Shown piece after piece: positions 1 to 5,673 of a stretch of 11,928 nt of DNA (within the stretch, counting starts at the first letter, position 1; each line of letters starts with the position of its first letter). The notes beneath the pieces were generated by a model. The model saw only the letters and a program-made list of their open reading frames with translations. It did no database searches and was not told the DNA's origin. Where the stretch lies: positions 1-11,928 of the forward strand of contig CAAEEI010000093.1 of the NCBI GenBank assembly GCA_900754855.1, given 5' to 3'. Source of the DNA: Lachnospiraceae bacterium (GTDB taxonomy: Bacteria; Bacillota; Clostridia; Lachnospirales; Lachnospiraceae). The position numbers and the translations under genes are program-made.

Positions 1-372
1 AATTATGCCAGCGAGGAAGAAACTGCGGCAGCCATTAAAGCATTATATGAAAAGACCGGCTATATTATGGATACCCATACGGCCGTGGCATCCAGTGTAT
101 ATGGAAAATATAAAGCACAGACTGGCGATACCACAAAGACGGTTATCGCATCGACGGCCAGTCCGTATAAGTTTACCAGAAGTGTAATGAATGCCATTGA
201 TCCGGCCTATGATTGCCAGACCGATTTTGCCCTGGTGGATGAACTGTCCAGATTATCCGGAGTGAAAGTGCCACAGGCCATCGAGGACATTCGTACGGCG
301 CCGGTATTGCACGATACCGTATGTGAAACAGAAGATATGTGCCGGGAAGTGAAGAAGATTTTAGGAATATAA
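1..372 (+). CDS. thrC: Threonine synthase, C-terminal part (5' end outside window)
   Basis: This is the last 123 residues of threonine synthase, the PLP-dependent enzyme that converts O-phosphohomoserine to threonine and phosphate in the cytoplasm. Frame 1 is open from the first base to the TAA at 370-372. The family's C-terminal signature is visible: a DTHTAVA segment around residues 24-30 (the family usually has D-x-HTAVA), followed by a TASPYKF segment near residues 51-57, matching the conserved T-A-x-P-x-K-F stretch. The PLP lysine and the N-terminal domain lie upstream of the window. The next gene starts only 18 bases after the stop with no terminator between, so read-through into the glycerophosphotransferase gene is plausible. 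Identity is fairly secure from the C-terminal motifs; completeness upstream cannot be judged. Confidence 0.88.
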   Translation, partial: NYASEEETAAAIKALYEKTGYIMDTHTAVASSVYGKYKAQTGDTTKTVIASTASPYKFTRSVMNAIDPAYDCQTDFALVDELSRLSGVKVPQAIEDIRTAPVLHDTVCETEDMCREVKKILGI

Positions 373-390
373 GATTTTGGGGATGAAATA

Positions 391-2268
391 ATGAAAATTT
401 CTGCTGTTTACCAGGAAGGAATGCTGGTCATCCAGAAAACAGATGATGACCAGCAGGTGTATACCTGGTCAAAAAAAATAGAGGACTTTGTGCTTCGCCG
501 CAATGAGAATACCGGATTGACGGTGGATAAAGAAAACCAGTCCAAAGTATTTTTATGGGAACCCATCGGAGACAACTTTCTGGTGGTATTCCCCAGAGGA
601 GGAACGGTACGCTGTTCTTATACGCCGTTAAACGGGGCGTATCTTAAACTTTTAGACCGCGTCTGTGAAGTGGTGTCCATGTCGTTGACGAAAAAAGGTC
701 TGTCCATAGAACTGTGCAGCGCCATCATTAATCGCATGGGACTGCAGGTGTCAGGCGGCAGATTACTCATTGGAGAGAGAGCGTATCGGGATTATGCCAT
801 TCCGGTGATCAAAGGCGGCACAAACCAGGTGACCAGAGATAATCCGAAGTTTGTAAAAAAATTCTTTTTTCCGATAGAAGAACTGACGAAAGACATGGAG
901 GAAACCACTTCCCGGGTGATGGTGGAAGTGCATGTGGACGGACACGACATCCATTTTCCAATCAAAACAGATCTTCCGGAGGGAGAAGAAGCAAAATACA
1001 TGCATGTGCCATTAGAGTGTTTCTATTACCATGACCATGCCGTCCAGTTAAAACAGACCGGCGTGGGCAACGTGTTATTCAACTGTCGTCCTATGGAATC
1101 GGCAGAAAAAACATGGGGTTTTCGTTTCTGGGAAAGTCGTTTTATTTCCGGTAAATTGTATGCATGGGGCAAAAAAGCCAAGAAAAAATCCTCGCAGAAA
1201 GTCAGTCTGTTTTATGAAAAATTCTGTCAGAAAGCCGAGGAGGGAACGTACGAAATTTTTGAACTGGCGCAGAAACGTAATCCAAAAGGCGCTTACTTTG
1301 TCATTGATAAACATGCGCCGGATTATCAGCGGATAAAACATAATCCGAACGTGGTGAAGCAATATTCTCCGAAATATTACTGGCTTTTATTCCGGGCAAA
1401 CAGTTATATTTCCACGGAGACGCCGGTACATTTGAATAATTTGCGATCGAATAATAAATATTTTCGGAGAACATTGGCAGAAAATGATTTTGTTTTTTTG
1501 CAGCATGGAATTACTTATTTAAAATATCAGGGACAAAATTCTGTTTATGTTGTAGGTAAAGAACTTTCACCATCTTATATTATTGTAAGTAGTGAAAAAG
1601 AAAAAGAGATTGTTCATCAAATGATGCTTATACCTAAAGAAAAGATTCTTAAAACGGGAATGGCTATTTTCAGTAAAATCGATTATAAGCATATCACACA
1701 AAAATCGGATGATATTGCAGTGATTATGCTGACGTGGAAACCATATGAAGAAGATTTACTGGATTTTACCAAAAGCAGCTATTATGACAATACAGTTCAG
1801 ATTTTTGCTCTTTTACAGAAATATCTGCCGAAGGAAAATATTATCATTGTGATCCATCCAAAAATCGGGGCGCTGCTGGAAAATACGCCGCTGTCTTCCA
1901 ATATATGGCGGGGGCCGATTTCTGAAGTGTTATGTAAGGCGAAATTACTGATTACCGATTATTCTTCTGTTTGTTATAACAGTTTCTATCAGGGAGGCGG
2001 CGTAGTCTTCTATCAGGAAGATCTGGATTATTACGAAAAAGAAAATGGAAAACTGATTCCAAAAGAAGACGAATATATCGGAAAACGCGCATTTTCTCTT
2101 GAGGAACTGGAAGAGATTATCCAAAACGGAATAAAAGACCAGACGATTCTTCTTGACCAGTTCCGCACAAAAGAACACGAGGAACGTTATCAGCAGATCA
2201 ACGAGTTTTCCGATGGAAAAAATATGGAACGGATTTGCAAAAAACTGGAAGAATTGCAGCTGATCTGA
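391..2268 (+). CDS. CDP-glycerol glycerophosphotransferase family protein (TagF/TagB-like)
   Basis: A 625-residue protein whose C-terminal half, from about residue 270, matches the CDP-glycerol glycerophosphotransferase family. These enzymes move glycerol-phosphate from CDP-glycerol onto a lipid-linked acceptor at the inner face of the membrane, to build teichoic acid-like polymers or decorate surface glycans. Visible motifs are QHG at 371-373, an HP pair at H489-P490, and TDYSS at 522-526. The two histidines correspond to those essential in TagF, and the DYSS segment to its nucleotide-phosphate binding region. A lysine-rich stretch at about 258-268 could help membrane association. The N-terminal 230 residues are not a domain I recognise. 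The ATG at 391 follows a GGGGAT-like site. Glf lies 57 bases downstream, suggesting a joint role in a surface polymer. Bases 1441-1680 are much more AT-rich than the rest of the gene. Acceptor, and primer versus polymerase role, cannot be told. Confidence 0.85.
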   Translation: MKISAVYQEGMLVIQKTDDDQQVYTWSKKIEDFVLRRNENTGLTVDKENQSKVFLWEPIGDNFLVVFPRGGTVRCSYTPLNGAYLKLLDRVCEVVSMSLTKKGLSIELCSAIINRMGLQVSGGRLLIGERAYRDYAIPVIKGGTNQVTRDNPKFVKKFFFPIEELTKDMEETTSRVMVEVHVDGHDIHFPIKTDLPEGEEAKYMHVPLECFYYHDHAVQLKQTGVGNVLFNCRPMESAEKTWGFRFWESRFISGKLYAWGKKAKKKSSQKVSLFYEKFCQKAEEGTYEIFELAQKRNPKGAYFVIDKHAPDYQRIKHNPNVVKQYSPKYYWLLFRANSYISTETPVHLNNLRSNNKYFRRTLAENDFVFLQHGITYLKYQGQNSVYVVGKELSPSYIIVSSEKEKEIVHQMMLIPKEKILKTGMAIFSKIDYKHITQKSDDIAVIMLTWKPYEEDLLDFTKSSYYDNTVQIFALLQKYLPKENIIIVIHPKIGALLENTPLSSNIWRGPISEVLCKAKLLITDYSSVCYNSFYQGGGVVFYQEDLDYYEKENGKLIPKEDEYIGKRAFSLEELEEIIQNGIKDQTILLDQFRTKEHEERYQQINEFSDGKNMERICKKLEELQLI

Positions 2269-2270
2269 CG

Positions 2271-2295
2271 GATGTTTCGTGAGGAAGAAAACATC
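2271..2295 (+). other. Small hairpin between the glycerophosphotransferase gene and glf
   Basis: GATGTTT at 2271-2277 is the exact reverse complement of AAACATC at 2289-2295, with an 11-base loop, just after the upstream stop codon (2266-2268). No T-run follows, so it is not an intrinsic terminator. It could be a processing or stability element between the two cistrons, or chance in an A-rich gap. Confidence 0.3.
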
Positions 2296-2325
2296 AGGCG
2301 CATGGAGAAAAACAGGAGGAACACC

Positions 2326-3423
2326 ATGAAAAAATATGATTACCTGATCGTGGGCGCGGGACTTTTTGGAAGTGTCTTTGCCCATGAAATGACCAAAAGA
2401 GGTGCGTCCTGTCTTGTGATTGAAAAACGAAATCACATTGCAGGCAATATCTACTGTGAGGAAATAGAAGGTATTCAGGTGCATAAATACGGGGCGCATA
2501 TTTTCCATACTTCTGACCGGGAAGTGTGGGAGTATGTGCAGCAGTTTGCAGAGTTTAATCATTATATTAATTCTCCGGTGGCGGTCTATAAAGATGAGCT
2601 GTATAATCTTCCCTTTAACATGAATACCTTCAGTCGTTTGTGGGGAATCCGCACGCCGAAAGAAGCAAAGGAAATCATCGCAGCACAGATTGAAAGTCTT
2701 GGGATCGGGGAACCGGCAAATCTGGAAGAGCAGGCATTATCCCTTGTGGGCAGGGATGTCTATGAAAAACTGATCAAAGGATATACGGAAAAACAGTGGG
2801 GAAGAGACTGCAAAGATCTTCCGGCCTTTATCATCCGCCGTCTGCCTCTTCGTTTCACCTATGACAATAACTATTTTAATGACCGCTATCAGGGGATTCC
2901 TGTGGGGGGATATACCAAAATGGTGGAAAAAATGCTGGAAGGATCCGATGTTCTTCTGGGAACCGATTATTTTTCTTTTCGGAAGGAACATCCGGATATT
3001 GCCGGCCAAACCATATATACAGGCCCTCTGGATGCGTATTTTGACTATGAACTGGGTGTGTTACAGTACAGGACCGTGCGATTTGAAACGGAAATTCTGC
3101 CGATGGACAACTATCAGGGAAATGCCGTGGTCAATTACACGGAAAGAGACGTGCCGTATACCAGAATCATCGAACATAAACATTTCGAATTTGGTCAGCA
3201 GCCTTCCACAGTGATTTCCAGAGAATATCCGCAGGAGTGGAAACCGGGAATGGAACCGTACTATCCGGTCAATGATGACGCCAATGAAAAGCTGGCAGAC
3301 GCCTACCGGAAGCTGGCGGAAGCTCAGAAAAAGACCATTTTCGGCGGAAGACTGGGACAGTATCGTTACTATGATATGGATAAAGTCATTCGTCTGGCGT
3401 TGGATTATGTAGAAAAACGTTGA
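2326..3423 (+). CDS. glf: UDP-galactopyranose mutase
   Basis: A 365-residue flavoenzyme that interconverts UDP-galactopyranose and UDP-galactofuranose, supplying galactofuranose for surface polysaccharides. The N terminus has the FAD-binding Rossmann motif (VGAGLFG near residues 8-14), followed by the ribose-binding acidic region (VIEKRNHIAGN). Family landmarks follow in order: KYGAHIFHT, FNMNTF, GYTEKQWGR, RYQGIPVGGYTKM, YTGPLDAYFDY, PYTRIIEHKHF, and a C-terminal FGGRLGQYRYYDM segment. Length is close to the 367-residue E. coli enzyme. Two in-frame ATGs lie upstream at 2272 and 2302. I chose 2326 because AGGAGG at 2314-2319 is spaced ideally before it and because family proteins begin at M-x-x-Y-D-Y. 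Together with the preceding glycerophosphotransferase it suggests a galactofuranose-containing, glycerol-phosphate-modified glycan. The stop codon overlaps the rpoD promoter. Confidence 0.96.
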   Translation: MKKYDYLIVGAGLFGSVFAHEMTKRGASCLVIEKRNHIAGNIYCEEIEGIQVHKYGAHIFHTSDREVWEYVQQFAEFNHYINSPVAVYKDELYNLPFNMNTFSRLWGIRTPKEAKEIIAAQIESLGIGEPANLEEQALSLVGRDVYEKLIKGYTEKQWGRDCKDLPAFIIRRLPLRFTYDNNYFNDRYQGIPVGGYTKMVEKMLEGSDVLLGTDYFSFRKEHPDIAGQTIYTGPLDAYFDYELGVLQYRTVRFETEILPMDNYQGNAVVNYTERDVPYTRIIEHKHFEFGQQPSTVISREYPQEWKPGMEPYYPVNDDANEKLADAYRKLAEAQKKTIFGGRLGQYRYYDMDKVIRLALDYVEKR

Positions 3424-3448
3424 CAGAAACCGAAACATAAGCTAGAAT
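3420..3448 (+). promoter_or_regulatory. Housekeeping sigma promoter for rpoD
   Basis: A perfect TTGACA at 3420-3425, a 17-base spacer, and TAGAAT (5 of 6 to consensus) at 3443-3448. It overlaps the last glf codons and stop. Predicted transcription start is near 3455, giving an rpoD leader of about 170 nt. Since RpoD itself recognises this class, it implies positive self-transcription. Assignment is by motif only. Confidence 0.7.
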
Positions 3449-3503
3449 ATTTTTATATACACGACAGATAAATTTGTGAATGTAACAATAAAGCACAAAA
3501 GAA

Positions 3504-3539
3504 AAGGAAGGGTAAGGTGTTTTACGCATACCCTTCCTT
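3504..3539. other. 11-bp perfect inverted repeat in the rpoD leader
   Basis: AAGGAAGGGTA at 3504-3514 pairs exactly with TACCCTTCCTT at 3529-3539 around a 14-base loop. In the plus direction no T-run follows (the next bases are ATGGTGTC), so it is a poor terminator for glf. Read on the minus strand the stem runs straight into TTTTCTTTT, the layout of an intrinsic terminator for leftward transcription. It lies about 50 nt after the predicted rpoD transcription start, so it will fold in the rpoD leader. Confidence 0.6.
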
Positions 3540-3550
3540 ATGGTGTCTTC

Positions 3551-3566
3551 TCGGTGTTTTCACCGA
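3551..3566 (+). other. Second leader hairpin upstream of rpoD
   Basis: TCGGTG at 3551-3556 and CACCGA at 3561-3566 form a 6-bp stem closed by a TTTT tetraloop, 11 bases after the larger hairpin. A weaker CGGT/ACCG pairing follows near 3573-3586. Together they make the region 3504-3590 of the rpoD leader highly structured. A regulatory role is inference. Confidence 0.4.
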
Positions 3567-3625
3567 TGATACCGGTCAGGTAACCGCAGATAACAGGTCA
3601 GCAAAAGAGAGTTAGGAGAACAAAT

Positions 3626-4726
3626 ATGGATGATGCAAGATTAAGTTTTTCTAATATTATGGAAACACTTCTGAAACAGGCCCATCAGAATAAAAACGTA
3701 CTTGAATATAAAGAAATCAATGATGCATTTAAAGAGATCGAATTGACTCCGGAGAAGTTTGAATGGATTCTTGATTATTTTGAAAAACAGGGCGTGGATG
3801 TTTTGAATACAAGTGAAGAAGATGCCGATGATAATTATATGGACGATGACGCAGAAGAGGTGGAGCTGATTGATGATACGGATATTCTTGAGGGTGTCAG
3901 TCTGGAAGATCCGGTGCGTATGTATTTAAAAGAAATCGGAAATATTCCTCTGCTTACGGCGGAAGAAGAAGTTTTTCTGGCACAGCGTATTGAAAAAGGG
4001 GATGAGCAGGCCAGAAAACAGCTCATTGAAGCCAATCTCCGTCTTGTGGTCAGCATTGCCAAAAAATATGTGGGAAGAGGAATGTCTTTTCTTGATCTGA
4101 TTCAGGAAGGAAACATGGGTCTGATGAAGGCCGTGGAAAAATTTGACTATAAAAAAGGAAATAAATTCAGTACATACTCCACATGGTGGATTCGTCAGGC
4201 GATTACCAGAGGTATCGCAGATACGGCAAAGACCATCCGTGTGCCGGTGCATATGGTTGAGACCATTAACAAAACTCTGCGTACATCCAGAATGTTACTG
4301 CAGGAGCTGGGACGTGAACCAACCAATGAAGAAATTGCCAAAAAGATGAACATGCCAGTGGCAAAGATTGATGAGATTTTAAAAACATCCCGGGATCCGG
4401 TGTCTTTGGATACGCCGATCGGCGAGGAAGAAGACAGTCAGCTTGGTGATTTTATCGAAGACGAATCCCTTCTTTCCCCGGTGGATTCCGCTTCTTTTTC
4501 CATGTTAAAAGAAGAACTGGAAGTGGCGATGGCTTCCCTGACAGAAAGAGAACGTAATGTCATTAAACTCCGTTTTGGTCTGGACGATGGCAAGACCAGA
4601 ACTCTGGAAGAAGTCGGAAAAGAATTTAACGTTACCAGAGAACGTATCCGTCAGATTGAGGCAAAGGCGCTGCGTAAATTACGTCATCCAAGCCGCAGTC
4701 GTAAATTAAAAGATTTTCTGGAGTAA
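3626..4726 (+). CDS. rpoD: RNA polymerase primary sigma factor RpoD/SigA
   Basis: A 366-residue group 1 sigma factor that directs RNA polymerase to housekeeping promoters. Region 1.1 (about 1-75) is present and ends in a very acidic stretch at 64-87. Region 1.2 begins at DPVRMYLKEIG (95-105). Region 2 contains ANLRLVVSIAKKY (136-148), the DLIQEGN core-binding segment (157-163), and the -10 recognition and melting helix FSTYSTWWIRQAI (181-193). Region 3 follows (about 205-290). Region 4 has LTERER (305-310) and the -35 recognition helix VTRERIRQIEAKALRKLR (336-353). The long insert between 1.2 and 2.1 found in proteobacteria is absent, as in Firmicutes. AGGAG at 3613-3617 sits 8 bases before the ATG. 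The usual Firmicutes neighbour dnaG is not beside it; glf is upstream instead. Promoter, structured leader and terminator make it a self-contained transcription unit. Confidence 0.96.
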   Translation: MDDARLSFSNIMETLLKQAHQNKNVLEYKEINDAFKEIELTPEKFEWILDYFEKQGVDVLNTSEEDADDNYMDDDAEEVELIDDTDILEGVSLEDPVRMYLKEIGNIPLLTAEEEVFLAQRIEKGDEQARKQLIEANLRLVVSIAKKYVGRGMSFLDLIQEGNMGLMKAVEKFDYKKGNKFSTYSTWWIRQAITRGIADTAKTIRVPVHMVETINKTLRTSRMLLQELGREPTNEEIAKKMNMPVAKIDEILKTSRDPVSLDTPIGEEEDSQLGDFIEDESLLSPVDSASFSMLKEELEVAMASLTERERNVIKLRFGLDDGKTRTLEEVGKEFNVTRERIRQIEAKALRKLRHPSRSRKLKDFLE

Positions 4727-4780
4727 AGTCGCAGGATTCCTGATAAAAGAAGAATATTGCCAAAGGATAAAGTATTGATT

Positions 4781-4829
4781 AAAATAATGGGAAGACTGAC
4801 CGCGTTAGTTTCCCATTATTTTTTGTTTT
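4781..4829 (+). terminator. Intrinsic terminator of rpoD
   Basis: AAAATAATGGGAA at 4781-4793 pairs with TTCCCATTATTTT at 4810-4822. The stem can continue by ACT/AGT (4795-4797 with 4807-4809) past a single bulged G. A run of six T at 4819-4824, then GTTTT, completes the signal, 55 bases after the rpoD stop. The A-rich 5' arm may give some terminator activity on the other strand. The following 120 bases to mntA hold no convincing sigma-70 promoter that I can see. Confidence 0.85.
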
Positions 4830-4948
4830 CCAGGAAAATGCATGCAGGGAACCCCGGGTGTTTTGGCGGGAATGATGTCTGCCGCAAGGTATCCGATGGA
4901 TGTTATGGTTCTCTGGCAGAAGATGGCGAGAAAATAAAGAGGAAGGTA

Positions 4949-5254
4949 ATGAACCCAAAACAATTAAATACAGGCGTAGAGGAAACGGTCTGGAAAGAGA
5001 TAGAATATTTTGTCCGAAAATATAAGATTAAAAAGATTATTTTGTTTGGCTCCCGTGCAAGAGGAGATTATCACAAAATCAGTGATATTGATCTGGCGGT
5101 ATCCGGCGGGGATATTCCATCCTTTTGTATGGATGTTGATGAGGAGACGTCTACTTTGCTGTTTTATGACATTGTAGATCTGGACGGTGTGGTACAGAAA
5201 TCTCTGCGGGAGTCTATTCGGAAAGAGGGAATCCTGATCTATGAAAAAATATGA
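4949..5254 (+). CDS. mntA: MntA-type minimal nucleotidyltransferase (type VII antitoxin)
   Basis: A 101-residue protein of the minimal nucleotidyltransferase family (MNT, HI0073-like). In characterised HepT/MntA pairs this enzyme transfers AMP from ATP to a tyrosine of the HEPN partner and silences it. The defining GSX10DXD motif is complete: G34-S35, ten residues, then D46-I47-D48, inside GSRARGDYHKISDID. A third metal-binding aspartate is probably D77 in the YDIVDLD strand. These are all the residues needed for adenylyl transfer. The frame is open further upstream, to 4757, but that extension would translate through the rpoD terminator. I place the start at the ATG at 4949, which has AGAGGA at 4938-4943 five bases before it and begins a protein of normal family length. 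It overlaps hepT by 14 bases, giving coupled translation with the antitoxin made first. Confidence 0.88.
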   Translation: MNPKQLNTGVEETVWKEIEYFVRKYKIKKIILFGSRARGDYHKISDIDLAVSGGDIPSFCMDVDEETSTLLFYDIVDLDGVVQKSLRESIRKEGILIYEKI

Positions 5255-5603
5255 AAACTTTTGTGCTGCATTGCAGAATTTAAAAGATATTTACTATTAT
5301 GAAGAGCCTTATGATAATGTGGTGCTCACCGGACTTACCGGATTATATGAATTATGTTTTGAACAGGCGTGGAAAGCGGCGAAGGAGCTGCTGGAAAGTA
5401 ATGGATTTCCAGAGACGAAAACCGGATCTCCCAGACATATTTTAAAAGCGGCTTATCAGGTGGGAATGATTCAGAACGAAAAATTGTGGATAGAGTCGCT
5501 GAAAACGAGGAATAATGTGGCGCATGCATATAATCATGACATTGCGCTGGATATTGTCCGGCAGACAAAGGAAAAATATTATCGTAAGACAATATTAAGA
5601 TAA
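5241..5603 (+). CDS. hepT: HepT-type HEPN protein (type VII toxin, HI0074 family)
   Basis: A 120-residue, probably all-helical protein of the HEPN superfamily, in the subgroup often annotated as nucleotidyltransferase substrate-binding protein (HI0074 family). It carries the HEPN RNase signature R-x4-H at R90 to H95. The next tyrosine at Y97 completes the RX4HXY motif (RNNVAHAY) in which the tyrosine is the adenylylation site in studied HepT toxins. Active HepT proteins are metal-independent RNases that stop growth by cutting RNA, reportedly tRNA in one system. The start at 5241 lies within the end of mntA, with AGAGGGA at 5224-5230 as ribosome binding site. No terminator follows before nadE. 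Toxicity is inferred from motif conservation; the alternative is a non-toxic partner subunit of the nucleotidyltransferase. Confidence 0.86.
   Translation: MKKYENFCAALQNLKDIYYYEEPYDNVVLTGLTGLYELCFEQAWKAAKELLESNGFPETKTGSPRHILKAAYQVGMIQNEKLWIESLKTRNNVAHAYNHDIALDIVRQTKEKYYRKTILR
5554..5582 (+). promoter_or_regulatory. Candidate nadE promoter within the 3' end of hepT
   Basis: TTGTCC at 5554-5559 (4 of 6), a 17-base spacer, and TATTAT at 5577-5582 (5 of 6). Transcription would begin near 5589, leaving an 85-nt leader for nadE. Spacing is ideal and hexamers are moderate, so this is a reasonable but unproven promoter. It would let nadE be expressed independently of the toxin-antitoxin pair. Confidence 0.4.
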
Positions 5604-5649
5604 TCAATAAAATAACACCAAAATAATCAAGATAAGATAATAAAGATAA
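5598..5649 (+). repeat. Four AGATAA repeats in the A-rich nadE leader
   Basis: AGATAA occurs at 5598-5603, 5630-5635, 5635-5640 and 5644-5649 in a nearly G/C-free stretch running to the nadE ribosome binding site (AAAGGAAG). The first copy contains the hepT stop codon. The leader looks unstructured, with no riboswitch-like helices. It may simply favour ribosome loading, or be low-complexity drift. Confidence 0.4.
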
Positions 5650-5673
5650 AGAAAAACAGAAAGGAAGCAGATC

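Noticed and set aside
2272..2325. Longer glf start at 2272 or 2302.
   Set aside because: Neither has a proper ribosome binding site. AGGAGG is placed for 2326, and UDP-galactopyranose mutases begin right at the Rossmann strand.
3504..3539. Plain intrinsic terminator of glf in the plus direction.
   Set aside because: No T-run follows the stem, and the rpoD promoter lies upstream of it, so a full terminator here would block rpoD.
4878..4920. TCTGCC/GGCAGA inverted repeat upstream of mntA as an operator.
   Set aside because: Only six bases per arm with a 31-base spacing and no promoter placed relative to it; consistent with chance.
4757..4948. A 64-codon N-terminal extension of the MntA frame.
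   Set aside because: It would translate straight through the rpoD terminator hairpin, has no ribosome binding site, and would make the protein far longer than its family. The ATG at 4949 has a good site.
5604..5673. Possible riboswitch ahead of nadE.
   Set aside because: The leader is A-rich and almost without G or C, so it cannot form the helices of an NAD-binding riboswitch.
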